A DNA stretch of 64,000 bases from Bacillota bacterium. GTDB taxonomy: Bacteria > Bacillota > Clostridia > Tissierellales > Gottschalkiaceae. A program made the translations under genes and the position numbers. Under the pieces are notes generated by a model, which saw only the letters and a list, made by a program, of their open reading frames with translations, did no database searches and was not told the origin of the DNA. The stretch covers positions 68,671-132,670 of the forward strand of contig JAEZUY010000005.1 in the NCBI GenBank assembly GCA_023420895.1. The letters are read 5' to 3'. Positions 1 to 9,294 of the stretch are shown here, piece by piece; the first letter of the stretch is position 1, and the number at the start of each line of letters is the position of its first letter.

Positions 1-1350
1 GAGCTGCTTTCTTCGCTTCTTAAGAGAAAAGGAGTAAAACACGAAGTTCTTAATGCCAAGCACCACGCAAGAGAGGCTGAAATAGTTGCTCAGGCAGGAA
101 GATTCGGAGCAGTCACTATAGCTACAAATATGGCCGGACGTGGTACCGACATAATTCTTGGAGGAAACCCTTCTTTCATGGCTAAGACTGAAATGAAGAA
201 AAAAGGCTACAGTGATGAACTTATAAATCAGGCGGACACTTACTACGATACTGATGATGAAGAAATTCTTGAAGCTAGAAGAGTCTATGACGAAATTCTA
301 AGCGAAAAGAAAGCAATAGTTGCAGAACAGAGTGAAAAAGTTAAAGAAGTCGGAGGACTTCACATAATAGGTACTGAAAGACACGAAACCAGACGTATAG
401 ACAACCAGTTAAGAGGTCGTGCGGGACGTCAGGGAGACGTAGGTTCTTCTAAATTCTTCGTTTCGCTTGAAGATGATTTAATGAGACTTTTCGGAAGCGA
501 AAGAATACAGGGAGTAGTTGAAAAACTCGGTATGGAAGATGATGAACCACTTGAAGCGAGAATGCTTTCAAAATCTATAGAAAGTGCACAGAGAAAAGTT
601 GAAGGAAACAACTTCAGTATAAGAAAGCACGTTCTTCAGTATGACGACGTAATGAATAAACAGAGAGAGGTAATCTACGGAGAGAGACAGAAAGTTCTTG
701 AAGGAGAAGACCTTGGAAATGAAATAAGAAATATGATAAATCAGCTTATAGAAGAAGCGGTAGAGAGATACACTGCTGAAGGAAAATATCCTGAAGAGTG
801 GGATTTAGCAGGACTTGAAGCATATCTTAAATCAATAATACCGTTCGATGAGTCTGAAAAAATTGATGATATAGAAAATATAACAAAAAATAGACTTGAA
901 GATGAACTTAAAGAGAAAGCTCATGAAATTTACGATGAAAAAGAGCAGAATATAGGTTCAGAACAGATGAGAGAAATTGAAAGAGTTATCCTTCTGAGAG
1001 TGGTTGACACTAAATGGATGGACCATATAGATGCTATGGATCAGCTTAAACAGGGTATAGGTCTAAGAGCTATGGGACAGCAGGACCCGGTTAGAGCTTA
1101 TCAGATAGAAGGATACGACATGTTCGAGGAAATGACTGACAGCATACAGGAAGACACTCTTAGAAATCTGTTCCATATTCAGGTTAATGAAAGAGTTGAG
1201 AGAGAACAGGTTGCAGAGCCTATAAGAACTAACTCTCCTGAAGACAGTGAAAAGAATCCTGTAACTCTTGGAGAAAAAGTAGGAAGAAACGATCCTTGTC
1301 CTTGCGGAAGCGGTAAAAAATATAAGAAATGCTGCGGAAGAGACGAATAA
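1..1350 (+). CDS. secA: Protein translocase ATPase SecA (3' part)
   Basis: Motor ATPase that drives preproteins through the SecYEG channel at the membrane. The reading frame is open from base 1, so the first half of the gene lies outside the window; about 449 residues remain. Visible are the second nucleotide-binding fold (ATNMAGRGTDI, HIIGTERHETRRIDNQLRGR, then GRQGD), the helical scaffold region, and a C-terminal zinc-binding tail CPCGSGKKYKKCCG that in this family contacts SecB or phospholipid. The stop is followed 21 bases later by prfB, a common Gram-positive order. Identification is secure; only completeness is limited. Confidence 0.97.
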   Translation, partial: ELLSSLLKRKGVKHEVLNAKHHAREAEIVAQAGRFGAVTIATNMAGRGTDIILGGNPSFMAKTEMKKKGYSDELINQADTYYDTDDEEILEARRVYDEILSEKKAIVAEQSEKVKEVGGLHIIGTERHETRRIDNQLRGRAGRQGDVGSSKFFVSLEDDLMRLFGSERIQGVVEKLGMEDDEPLEARMLSKSIESAQRKVEGNNFSIRKHVLQYDDVMNKQREVIYGERQKVLEGEDLGNEIRNMINQLIEEAVERYTAEGKYPEEWDLAGLEAYLKSIIPFDESEKIDDIENITKNRLEDELKEKAHEIYDEKEQNIGSEQMREIERVILLRVVDTKWMDHIDAMDQLKQGIGLRAMGQQDPVRAYQIEGYDMFEEMTDSIQEDTLRNLFHIQVNERVEREQVAEPIRTNSPEDSEKNPVTLGEKVGRNDPCPCGSGKKYKKCCGRDE

Positions 1351-1371
1351 TTTTAAATTTGGGGCGATTCT

Positions 1372-2481
1372 ATGGAAATAGATATTTATAAAGATATATT
1401 GCTGAGCTGTATGGAAAATATCGAGGAAATCGGAAGTTCTATGGATACTGAAAAGATGGAAAATGAAGTTTTCCGTCTGGAAGAAGAAACTTTCAAAGAA
1501 GATTTCTGGAATGATTCAGACAGAGCTCAGGATATAATAAAAGAAATGAATTCCATAAAAGAGAAACTCGATAAATATAAAGAACTCAGAAGCAGAGCTG
1601 ACGACTGTCAGCTCATGATAGAGCTTATTGAAGAGGCTGAAGACTATTCATATCTCGATGATTTAAAGAAACAGGTCTTCAGTCTGGACAAAGCAGTAAA
1701 AGAAATGAAGACAGAGATGCTCTTAAGCGACGAGTTCGACAAGAACGACGCAATACTGTCAATACATGCGGGAGCCGGCGGTCTTGAAGCTCAGGACTGG
1801 GCTGAAATGCTTCTTAGAATGTACTGCAGATGGTGTGAGTCTAAAGGATACAAATGCGGATATCTCGACTATCAGAGAGATACGGAAGGCGGAATAAAGT
1901 CAGTGACTCTTCAGGTAAAGGGAAACAACGCTTACGGTTTTCTGAAATCTGAAAAAGGGGTGCACAGACTGATAAGAATATCGCCTTACGATTCTTCAGG
2001 AAAAAGACATACATCTTTTGCATCAGTAGATGTTTTCCCAGTTCTGGATGATGTGGGAGAAGTCGATATAGATCCTTCAGATTTAAAGATAGACACTTAC
2101 AGAGCAAGCGGAGCAGGAGGACAGCACGTAAACACTACTGACTCAGCGGTCAGAATAACACATATTCCTACGGGAATAATAGTACAGTGCCAGAATGAAA
2201 GATCTCAGCACAGCAACAGAGCTACTGCTATGAACATGCTGATGTCTAAGCTTATGGAACTGAAGAGAGATGAGCAGAAAGACAAGATAGAAGATCTTCA
2301 AGGGAATTACAGTCAGATAGGCTGGGGTTCTCAGATACGTTCATACGTGTTCAATCCTTACACTATGGTTAAAGACCACAGAACTAACTGCGAAGTCGGA
2401 AATATTGACTCCGTTATGGACGGAGATATAGATATATTTATAAATGAGTATTTAGCTCAGAAAGCAAAAGAGAATCTTTAA
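1372..2481 (+). CDS. prfB: Peptide chain release factor 2, without programmed frameshift
   Basis: Class I release factor that reads UAA and UGA and triggers peptidyl-tRNA hydrolysis. At 369 aa it is full length. The catalytic GGQ is in RASGAGGQHVNTTDSAVR, and the stop-recognition tripeptide reads SPY (in RISPYDSSGKRHTSF) where the family normally has SPF. Many prfB genes need a +1 shift at an early UGA; here the first codons run straight through IEEIGSSMDTEKM with no CUU-UGA-C slip site, so that autoregulation is absent. It lies directly downstream of secA and is followed by a hairpin at its stop codon. Confidence 0.95.
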   Translation: MEIDIYKDILLSCMENIEEIGSSMDTEKMENEVFRLEEETFKEDFWNDSDRAQDIIKEMNSIKEKLDKYKELRSRADDCQLMIELIEEAEDYSYLDDLKKQVFSLDKAVKEMKTEMLLSDEFDKNDAILSIHAGAGGLEAQDWAEMLLRMYCRWCESKGYKCGYLDYQRDTEGGIKSVTLQVKGNNAYGFLKSEKGVHRLIRISPYDSSGKRHTSFASVDVFPVLDDVGEVDIDPSDLKIDTYRASGAGGQHVNTTDSAVRITHIPTGIIVQCQNERSQHSNRATAMNMLMSKLMELKRDEQKDKIEDLQGNYSQIGWGSQIRSYVFNPYTMVKDHRTNCEVGNIDSVMDGDIDIFINEYLAQKAKENL

Positions 2482-2499
2482 GATTCTCTTTCTTTTTAT
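2468..2499 (+). terminator. Intrinsic terminator overlapping the prfB stop codon
   Basis: AAGAGAATCT and AGATTCTCTT form a 10-bp stem with a very short loop containing the TAA stop, followed by TCTTTTTAT. It would end the secA-prfB transcript before tex. Confidence 0.7.
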
Positions 2500-2521
2500 C
2501 TAAAAGGAGGAATGCAGAAAT

Positions 2522-4645
2522 ATGGCTGATATAGTAAAGAGACTGGCCGAAGAATTTGGAATAAAAAAGAAACAGGTTGAAGGAACTGTAAAGCTTATAG
2601 ATGAAAATAATACTATTCCGTTTATAGCGAGATACAGAAAAGAAGTCACAGGAGGACTCAGCGATGAGATTCTGAGGGATTTAAATGAGAGACTTGAATA
2701 TCTCAGAAATCTGGAAGATAGAAAAGAAGAAGTAAAAAGACTTATAGACGAGCAGGGAAAACTGACTGAAGAGCTTTCACTTGAGATAGAAAAAGCAGAA
2801 ACAGTTCAGAAAATAGACGATATATACAGACCCTACAGGCCGAAGAGAAGAACTAGAGCTTCAGCTGCAAGAGAAAAAGGGCTTGAACCTCTTGCAGAGA
2901 TGATTCTGTCTTTAGATTTCAGTGATGATGAAATTCAGGAAAAGGCTTCAGAATTTGAGGAAACTGAATCAGCAGAAGAAGCTCTTCAGGGCGCTATGGA
3001 TATAATTGCAGAGGATGTTTCTGATGATGCTGATATAAGAGAAGAAATCAGAAATATGCTCATAAATAAATCTTCGGTGTTATCGGAAAAAACGGATGAA
3101 GCTGAAGAAAATAAAGACCTTATGAAATACGATATGTATTTTGACTTCAGCGAGAAGATTTCTAAAATTGCAGACCACAGAGTTCTGGCTCTGAACAGAG
3201 CAGAAAGTGAAAAGGCGGTCAGAGTGAAAATAGAACCTCTTGAAGAGACAGCTTTAAAAATAATCAGAAGAGAGACAATAGGAAAAAAAGAGCCGAATTC
3301 ATATATTCTGGAGGCTTTAGAAGACGGATATAAGAGACTTTTATTTCCTTCACTTGAAAGAGAGATAAGAAATATGCTCACAGAAAAAGCAGATGAACAG
3401 GCGATAAAGGTGTTCGGAAAGAATCTCAAGCCGCTTCTTATGCAGCCGCCGGTTCAGGATACAGTAGTAATGGGATTCGACCCGGGATACAGAACCGGCT
3501 GCAAAGCTGCCGTAATGGACGGAACGGGAAAACTTCTGGACTATGCTACGGTTTATCCTACAAAACCCAGAGAAGAAACGGAAAAGACGAAAGATATTCT
3601 GAAAAAAATGGTGAAAAAATACGGTGTTGAAATAATAGCGATTGGAAACGGTACTGCATCGAGAGAATCTGAAGCTGTTATAGCTGAAATGATAGGTGAA
3701 ATGGATGAGGAAGTTTACTACACTATAGTTAATGAAGCCGGAGCTTCAATATATTCAGCATCAAAACTCGGAACAGAAGAATATCCTGATATAGATGTAA
3801 CGATAAGAGGCGCTATTTCAATAGGAAAGAGAGTTCAGGATCCTCTTGCAGAGCTTGTGAAGATAGAACCGAAACATATAGGTGTAGGACAGTATCAGCA
3901 CGATATAAATCAGAAGAAACTCGATGAAACTTTAGCAGGTGTTGTAGAATCATGTGTAAACAGTGTCGGAGTCGATTTAAATACAGCGTCGCCTTCACTT
4001 TTAGGATATGTTGCGGGAATAAATGCTTCTGTTGCGAAGAATATTCTGGACTACAGAAATGAAAACGGAAAATTTAAATCGAGAAAAGAGCTTCTAGATG
4101 TCAAAAGACTTGGAAAAGCCACTTTTGAACAGTGCGCAGGATTCCTAAGAATTCCTGATGCAGACAATATACTCGACAGAACTGCAGTCCATCCTGAATC
4201 TTACAAGACGGCTGAATCGCTTCTGAAAAAGCTGGGGGATGTTGAAATAAAGTCTATAGATCTCAGTGATGATGAAATAAACGAACTTGCAGACGAACTC
4301 GAAGTCGGAGAGCCGACTCTCAGAGATATAATAGAAGAACTTAAAAAGCCCGGAAGAGACCCTAGAGAAGATATGCCGAAACCGGTATTCAGATCAGATG
4401 TTCTAGATATAGACGATTTAAAAGAAGGGATGGTAGTTCCGGGAACAGTGAGAAATGTAGTCGACTTCGGAGCATTTGTAGATATAGGGATAAAAAATGA
4501 CTGCCTAGTTCATATCTCGGAAATCAGCAATAAATTTATAAAAGATGTATCCGAATACCTGGAAACAGGCGATACAGCTAATTTTAAAATAATAGGAATA
4601 GATAAAGAAAGAGGAAGAGTTCAGCTGAGTCTGAAGCAGGCATAA
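2522..4645 (+). CDS. tex: Tex-type S1 RNA-binding transcription accessory protein
   Basis: A 707-aa Tex protein, the usual length. The order is an N-terminal helical domain (GIKKKQVEGTVKLIDE, FIARYRKEVTGGLSD), a YqgF/RNase H-like domain (VMGFDPGYRTGCKAAVMDG), a helix-hairpin-helix domain (NTASPSLLGYVAGI, FKSRKELLDVKRLG) and a C-terminal S1 domain (GMVVPGTVRNVVDFGAFVDIG through GRVQLSLKQA). The family binds nucleic acid and affects transcription and stress tolerance; the exact role in this organism is unknown. A strong AAAGGAGGAATG ribosome binding site sets the start. Confidence 0.95.
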   Translation: MADIVKRLAEEFGIKKKQVEGTVKLIDENNTIPFIARYRKEVTGGLSDEILRDLNERLEYLRNLEDRKEEVKRLIDEQGKLTEELSLEIEKAETVQKIDDIYRPYRPKRRTRASAAREKGLEPLAEMILSLDFSDDEIQEKASEFEETESAEEALQGAMDIIAEDVSDDADIREEIRNMLINKSSVLSEKTDEAEENKDLMKYDMYFDFSEKISKIADHRVLALNRAESEKAVRVKIEPLEETALKIIRRETIGKKEPNSYILEALEDGYKRLLFPSLEREIRNMLTEKADEQAIKVFGKNLKPLLMQPPVQDTVVMGFDPGYRTGCKAAVMDGTGKLLDYATVYPTKPREETEKTKDILKKMVKKYGVEIIAIGNGTASRESEAVIAEMIGEMDEEVYYTIVNEAGASIYSASKLGTEEYPDIDVTIRGAISIGKRVQDPLAELVKIEPKHIGVGQYQHDINQKKLDETLAGVVESCVNSVGVDLNTASPSLLGYVAGINASVAKNILDYRNENGKFKSRKELLDVKRLGKATFEQCAGFLRIPDADNILDRTAVHPESYKTAESLLKKLGDVEIKSIDLSDDEINELADELEVGEPTLRDIIEELKKPGRDPREDMPKPVFRSDVLDIDDLKEGMVVPGTVRNVVDFGAFVDIGIKNDCLVHISEISNKFIKDVSEYLETGDTANFKIIGIDKERGRVQLSLKQA

Positions 4646-4735
4646 AATTATATAAATATGATTCAGATGTTTTTGTCTGTGTTATAATATAATACAGAAA
4701 AATATTTTCTTCCACAGAGGAAGAGGAGGAATTAT

Positions 4736-5326
4736 ATGGCAAAATTTAATACAAGATATATGGCAAAGATAGCAGTTATGGGTGTTCTTTCATTTCTTAT
4801 AATGCTTATAGAAGTGCCTTTGTGGTTCACTCCTGAATTTTTAAAGATGGATTTGAGCGATCTTCCGGCAATTGTCGGAGCGATGGCTTTAGGACCGCTT
4901 GCAGGAATACTCATAGAGCTTTTGAAAGTTTTCTTGAAGCTTGTCACAGTAGGGACTACGACTGCAGGAGTCGGAGAACTTGCGAACTTCGTAGTAGGTT
5001 CAGTTTTCTCAGTTACAGCGGCTCTAGTCTATAGAAGCAGCAGAAGGAGAAGAGGCATAATAGCAGGTCTTGCGGTTGGAACATTAGTTATGGCTGTATT
5101 AGCGTCAGTAATCAATTATACAGTGCTCCTGCCTTTCTATTCTAAAGCTTATGGACTCAAAATGACAGGAATTATTTCACAGGCAAAAGCAGTCAATCCT
5201 TATGTAGTGGATTTGAGATCTTTTATAACTTTCGGAATTTTCCCGTTCAATCTTTTTAAGGGAATAGTTATATCTGTTATTTCATATCCAGTTTATATAA
5301 GACTTAGAAAAATAATAGAAGTATAA
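4736..5326 (+). CDS. ECF transporter S component, riboflavin type (RibU-like)
   Basis: A 196-aa integral membrane protein with about five to six hydrophobic segments, typical of substrate-binding S components of energy-coupling factor transporters, which plug into a shared EcfA-A'-T module (not in this window). The segment with WFTPEFLKMDLSDLPAIVGAMALGP matches the riboflavin-specific RibU pattern (M-D-x-S-D-x-P). GAGGAAGAGGAGGA gives a very strong ribosome binding site. I see no FMN riboswitch in the 90 bases upstream. Substrate assignment is by resemblance only. Confidence 0.85.
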   Translation: MAKFNTRYMAKIAVMGVLSFLIMLIEVPLWFTPEFLKMDLSDLPAIVGAMALGPLAGILIELLKVFLKLVTVGTTTAGVGELANFVVGSVFSVTAALVYRSSRRRRGIIAGLAVGTLVMAVLASVINYTVLLPFYSKAYGLKMTGIISQAKAVNPYVVDLRSFITFGIFPFNLFKGIVISVISYPVYIRLRKIIEV

Positions 5327-5333
5327 AATAATT

Positions 5334-5370
5334 AAGAATCTGCCTAAGATAGGTGCAGATTCTTTTTTAT
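5334..5370 (+). terminator. Intrinsic terminator after the RibU-like gene
   Basis: AAGAATCTGC and GCAGATTCTT pair (10 bp, with an additional CCT/AGG pair inside), followed by a T run. Confidence 0.85.
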
Positions 5371-5447
5371 TATGTTAAAATACTCTTTTAATATGTTAAA
5401 ATAGTTATTAAGATTTTAATACTTTTTGGAAGGAGCAGAAATATAAA

Positions 5448-5906
5448 ATGATAGAGATAGAGTCGTATTCCCCGGAAGATACTTATGAATTAGGGTACAG
5501 AATAGGTAAGAGACTTAAGGAAGGCGATATAATCTGCTTAAACGGAGACTTGGGAGCAGGCAAAACTACAATAACAAAAGCGATAGCGGAGGCGCTTGAT
5601 ATACACGATACTATAACTTCTCCGTCATTCACTATTGTTAATGAATATTACGGAGATGTTGATCTATACCATTTCGATGTCTACAGAATAGATGATTTAG
5701 AAGAAATGTACGATTTAGGATATGAAGAGTACTTCTATTCAGACGGAATCTGCGTTATAGAATGGTCGAATATGATAGAGGAGCTGCTTCCTGATAAAAG
5801 ACTGGTAATTACACTTAAAAATACCGAAGATATGGACAAGAGAAAAATAGAGATAGAAGCCTTCGGAGACAGATACGAAGAACTGTTAAGAGAGGCGGGA
5901 ATATAA
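5448..5906 (+). CDS. tsaE: tRNA t6A biosynthesis ATPase TsaE
   Basis: Small P-loop ATPase that works with TsaB and TsaD to make N6-threonylcarbamoyladenosine at position 37 of ANN-decoding tRNAs. At 152 aa it is the usual length. The Walker A motif is GDLGAGKTTITKAIAEAL, followed by the family segment SPSFTIVNEYYG and a LYHFDVYRI motif. It opens a tight tsaE-tsaB-rimI operon; its stop codon abuts the tsaB start with no gap, suggesting translational coupling. Confidence 0.95.
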   Translation: MIEIESYSPEDTYELGYRIGKRLKEGDIICLNGDLGAGKTTITKAIAEALDIHDTITSPSFTIVNEYYGDVDLYHFDVYRIDDLEEMYDLGYEEYFYSDGICVIEWSNMIEELLPDKRLVITLKNTEDMDKRKIEIEAFGDRYEELLREAGI

Positions 5907-6593
5907 TTGAAAATACTTGGATTCGATACATCGAATAAAATTATGACGGTTGCGGTTTCAGACGGAGATTCGGTCCTTGCAGAATATTCTGTAAGAAGCA
6001 GAACTACTCATTCTGAAACGCTTATGCCGAATATAGAGAGAATTCTTGAAGAAACGGATACAGATATAAGCGAAATAGAAGTCTTTGCCCTGAGCATAGG
6101 ACCGGGTTCTTTCACCGGACTGAGAATCGGAGCGGCGACTGCTAAAGCTCTTGCGTACGCAAACGACAGAAAGATAATAGGGCTTTCATCCCTTGAAGTT
6201 CTTGCGAATGGAAGCAGCTGTTTTGACGGTCTTGTAGTTCCCATGATGGATGCAAGAAACGGAAGAGTTTTCGCAGGAGCATATAAGAATGGAGAGACCG
6301 TAATAGAAGACTCTTCTGGAGACTTAAAAGAATTTCTAAAAAAACTTGACGGAGCAGATGAAAAATTTCTGTTCACAGGTGACGGAGCGGATGTTTATTC
6401 AGAGACTATAAGAGAAGTTATGGGAGAAAAAGCGGTCTTTGCTCCTATGAAAGACAGATATTCAAGAGCATCTTCTGTGTGCGAACTTGCACTTAGAAGA
6501 GCTGAAAAGGGCGAGTTTGACGACTATTTTGAACTTTCACCGGAGTATCTGAGACCGTCACAGGCGGAAAGGCAGAAAAATGAAAGAAAATAA
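5907..6593 (+). CDS. tsaB: tRNA t6A biosynthesis protein TsaB
   Basis: ASKHA-fold partner of TsaD in the t6A complex. It is 228 aa with the N-terminal LGFDTSNKIMTVAVSDG signature and SIGPGSFTGLRIGAATAKAL. The start is TTG at 5907, immediately after the tsaE stop; this start gives the canonical N-terminus. The 3' end overlaps rimI by 14 bases. The paralogous partner tsaD lies about 1.7 kb downstream. Confidence 0.95.
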   Translation: MKILGFDTSNKIMTVAVSDGDSVLAEYSVRSRTTHSETLMPNIERILEETDTDISEIEVFALSIGPGSFTGLRIGAATAKALAYANDRKIIGLSSLEVLANGSSCFDGLVVPMMDARNGRVFAGAYKNGETVIEDSSGDLKEFLKKLDGADEKFLFTGDGADVYSETIREVMGEKAVFAPMKDRYSRASSVCELALRRAEKGEFDDYFELSPEYLRPSQAERQKNERK

Positions 6594-7035
6594 TCTAAAT
6601 GAAATTGAAATAAGAAAGATGGAAATGGAAGATATCAGCGGAGCCTATGAGGTTGAAGTTGAGTCTTTCAAAAGTCCCTGGAGCAGAAAATCACTCGAAG
6701 AGGATCTTCAGAATGAAAATATAAGCCGTTATCTCGTCGCAGAAAAAGACGGTGAAATAATAGGATATATTGGAAGCTGGAAAGTTCTGGACGAGGGCCA
6801 GATTACTAATGTAGCAGTAAAGAAGAGAATGAGAGGACAGGGAATCGGAGAACTTCTTATGAGAAATATGATTGAAGTTCTGGAAGAAGCGGGAACTAGG
6901 TCAATAGTTCTCGAAGTAAGAGTAGGAAATGATGCGGCATTAAAACTTTATGAAAAATTCGGTTTTAAAATAGCAGGGAAAAGACCAAAATATTATTCAG
7001 ATAATGGAGAAGATGCATTTATCATGATAAGATAA
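6580..7035 (+). CDS. rimI: Ribosomal-protein-S18-alanine N-acetyltransferase RimI
   Basis: GNAT-family N-acetyltransferase, 151 aa, expected to acetylate the N-terminal alanine of ribosomal protein S18. The acetyl-CoA binding motif A is VAVKKRMRGQGIGELLM, followed by VRVGNDAALKLYEKFGFK. It overlaps tsaB, an arrangement widely conserved in bacteria (tsaE-tsaB-rimI). The substrate is inferred from family and context. Confidence 0.92.
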   Translation: MKENNLNEIEIRKMEMEDISGAYEVEVESFKSPWSRKSLEEDLQNENISRYLVAEKDGEIIGYIGSWKVLDEGQITNVAVKKRMRGQGIGELLMRNMIEVLEEAGTRSIVLEVRVGNDAALKLYEKFGFKIAGKRPKYYSDNGEDAFIMIR

Positions 7036-7050
7036 AATGCATCTTTTTTT
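7011..7050 (+). terminator. Intrinsic terminator at the end of rimI
   Basis: AGATGCATTT inside the last codons of rimI pairs with AAATGCATCT just after the stop, followed by eight T. It ends the tsaE-tsaB-rimI unit. Confidence 0.8.
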
Positions 7051-7188
7051 CATTATATTATAAATCAATAAGAAAGCGATTTCCTCTGAAAGCTTTGTAA
7101 ACACTGTATCCCAGCTTGACTTTTATGAATGAATAATGTTAATATTATTAAGTAATATTTAATAATATGAAAATAAGGGTTGATATAG

Positions 7189-8163
7189 ATGTGCTCTATA
7201 TTTATGGAATTAGGGCTTAAAAATTTCCTTAGAGAAAAAGAATGCGGATTCGAAATGGAAATTGAAGAGATAGGAGAAAATATAATGATTGCCGAAAAAG
7301 AAGGCAATTTTATAGTCTTTGTAAATGAAAAAATATGTCTTGGACCTATGGGAATAGCAATAGAGGATATTAAGAGTTTTAAAATGCTGGAACTCAAAGA
7401 AGGCGATAATATTAAAGTTGATAAAGAGTGCATCTTTTTTTCAGATGCAGAAAATATAGATATTTCAGATGCAGAAATAGTAGACTTGAGACTTTCACAA
7501 AACTTAGGAACTCTTTCCCACAAAAAAGTGAGAACGAATCTTCTTCATATTGAAGAGTTTTTATATAATTATGGAAAAAGAAGCGGAATGCTTCCAGTCC
7601 TTTTCAATATTGGAGATTACATAGGCGAGTTTAAGACAGAATCGGATTTAAAGATGTACAACAATATGTACACATCTCTGATATATCCGAAAATGATAAG
7701 CCTTTTCGAAAAACTCATACAGGGAAGATTTGAAAAAGTGGAGTTCTGCATTAGAGATCTAATAGAGTTCGGAACAGAGAACAATGAATATTCCAACGGA
7801 TTTCTTCTCGGTCTGATGACATCTTTAATATATGGCGGAATGGCCTACGGTGTGAATATGGATGGAGCTGTTATGCTGAACAGACATCTCATGAAAGGAA
7901 TAGAATCAGTAAACAGAACAGAAAATTTTTATACTTCAATTTTAAATGAAGCCGTTGACGGAGGAAGCCCTAAAATCATAAAAGATATAATTGAGAGCAC
8001 GATTACTGAAACAGATTCTGAAGTTCTGGATGAGGAGCTCAGGCATCTCATAAAATTCGACAAACTTTCCGGAACAGATATTATTTGCGGAGTTTATACG
8101 GGAATCAGATTAATGGAAAAGGACAAATTCAGAAATTCTATAGATAAATTAAGCCAGGTTTAA
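7189..8163 (+). CDS. DUF2877-like (AllH-like) protein, divergent
   Basis: A 324-aa soluble protein with no signal peptide or membrane segment. The C-terminal half follows the DUF2877 layout: a segment ending NGFLLGLMTSLIYGG where the family has its Gly/Asp-rich phosphate-binding-like loop, then TENFYTSILNEAVDGGSP, then KLSGTDIICGVYTGIRL (family: G-x-S-G-x-D-x-x-x-G). The usual GLTPSGDD-type motif is replaced by ENNEYSNG, so activity may be lost or changed. DUF2877 proteins elsewhere accompany carbamoyl-transfer reactions of purine/oxamate breakdown; no such genes are near. It stands alone between rimI and tsaD. The family call is by pattern and moderate. Confidence 0.6.
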   Translation: MCSIFMELGLKNFLREKECGFEMEIEEIGENIMIAEKEGNFIVFVNEKICLGPMGIAIEDIKSFKMLELKEGDNIKVDKECIFFSDAENIDISDAEIVDLRLSQNLGTLSHKKVRTNLLHIEEFLYNYGKRSGMLPVLFNIGDYIGEFKTESDLKMYNNMYTSLIYPKMISLFEKLIQGRFEKVEFCIRDLIEFGTENNEYSNGFLLGLMTSLIYGGMAYGVNMDGAVMLNRHLMKGIESVNRTENFYTSILNEAVDGGSPKIIKDIIESTITETDSEVLDEELRHLIKFDKLSGTDIICGVYTGIRLMEKDKFRNSIDKLSQV

Positions 8164-8180
8164 AAAAACCTGGCTTTAGT
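8150..8180 (+). terminator. Hairpin after the DUF2877-like gene
   Basis: AAGCCAGGTTT pairs with AAACCTGGCTT (11 bp) across the stop codon; the following tract is only moderately T-rich (TTTAGTTATT), so termination may be partial. Confidence 0.6.
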
Positions 8181-8266
8181 TATTCTATAAGAGAGATTAA
8201 ATAGATTAAAACTCAAGATTCTTTATGATAGAATATATATATATGAAAATAGAAAGGCTGTGTGCT

Positions 8267-9292
8267 ATGCAGAACAGAAAAATATACACTATGGCTATTG
8301 AAAGCTCCTGTGATGAAACTGCTGTTGCAGTTCTTGAAAACGGAAGAAAAGTTATATCGAATATAGTTTCTTCTCAGATAGATATACACAAGGAGTTTGG
8401 AGGGGTAGTTCCCGAAATAGCTTCGAGAAAACATATAGAAACAGTTATTCAGCTTATAGATAAAGCTCTTTCAGAAAGCGGAAAGACTTTGGAGGATATA
8501 GATAATATAGGAGTGACTTACGGTCCCGGACTGGTGGGAGCTCTGCTTGTAGGACTGTCAGCCGCGAAAGCTCTTGCATTCGCGTCTAAAAAGCCTCTGA
8601 CACCTGTAAATCATATAGAGGGGCATGTCTATGCCAATTTCATAGCGTATCCCGATTTAGAGCCGCCTTTCACATGTCTTATAGTCTCAGGAGGACATAC
8701 GAATATAGTGAATATAAGAGACTACGGAGATTATGAAATGCTAGGATCTACTTTAGATGATGCGGCCGGAGAGGCGTTTGACAAAGTTGCGAGAACTATA
8801 GGACTGGGATATCCTGGAGGACCGGAAATAGACAGACTTGCAAAAGAAGGAAATCCTGAATCAGTAGATTTTCCGAGAGTTAAGCTGAAAGATGATGATT
8901 TCGACTTCAGTTTCAGCGGTCTCAAGTCTTCTGTGCTGAATTATGTGAACAGTCAGAAACAGAAGGGAAATGAAATATGTAAAAAAGATCTTGCGGCATC
9001 TTTCCAGGCTGCGGCAGTTGAAGTCTTAGTTGAAAAAACGATAAGAGCCGCAAAAGAAAGTGGAATGGACCTTATAGCAGTTGCCGGAGGAGTTGCGGCG
9101 AACCAGGGACTTAGAAATCTGATGGAAAAAAGATGCAGAGAAGAGAATTTAGAACTTAGATTTCCGCCTATATCGCTGTGCACGGACAATGCGGCTATGA
9201 TAGGTTCAGTGGCATACTATAATCACATAAGAGGAATAGAAGCGGATATGAGTCTGAATGCCGTTCCTAACTTGAAACTGAAAGGAAGATAG
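8267..9292 (+). CDS. tsaD: tRNA N6-adenosine threonylcarbamoyltransferase TsaD
   Basis: Catalytic subunit that transfers the threonylcarbamoyl group to A37 of tRNA. It has IESSCDETAVAVLENG, the metal-ligand motif HIEGHVYANF, the ATP-binding SGGHTNIV and LVGLSAAKALAFA, and the C-terminal AGGVAANQGLR and TDNAAMIGSVAYY. ATG at 8267 is chosen because AAAGG lies 9 bases before it and it gives the usual short N-terminus; the upstream in-frame ATGs at 8225 and 8243 have no good ribosome binding site. Length about 341 aa. It pairs functionally with tsaE/tsaB upstream and is followed after 2 bases by the next gene. Confidence 0.94.
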   Translation: MQNRKIYTMAIESSCDETAVAVLENGRKVISNIVSSQIDIHKEFGGVVPEIASRKHIETVIQLIDKALSESGKTLEDIDNIGVTYGPGLVGALLVGLSAAKALAFASKKPLTPVNHIEGHVYANFIAYPDLEPPFTCLIVSGGHTNIVNIRDYGDYEMLGSTLDDAAGEAFDKVARTIGLGYPGGPEIDRLAKEGNPESVDFPRVKLKDDDFDFSFSGLKSSVLNYVNSQKQKGNEICKKDLAASFQAAAVEVLVEKTIRAAKESGMDLIAVAGGVAANQGLRNLMEKRCREENLELRFPPISLCTDNAAMIGSVAYYNHIRGIEADMSLNAVPNLKLKGR

Positions 9293-9294
9293 GA

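Noticed and set aside
4646..4735. FMN riboswitch before the riboflavin-type S component
   Set aside because: The 90-base gap is too short and lacks the RFN motif blocks.
5371..5410. Short direct repeat TATGTTAAAATA upstream of tsaE
   Set aside because: Two copies 19 bp apart look like overlapping AT-rich -10 sequences; too short and too AT-rich to call a regulatory repeat.
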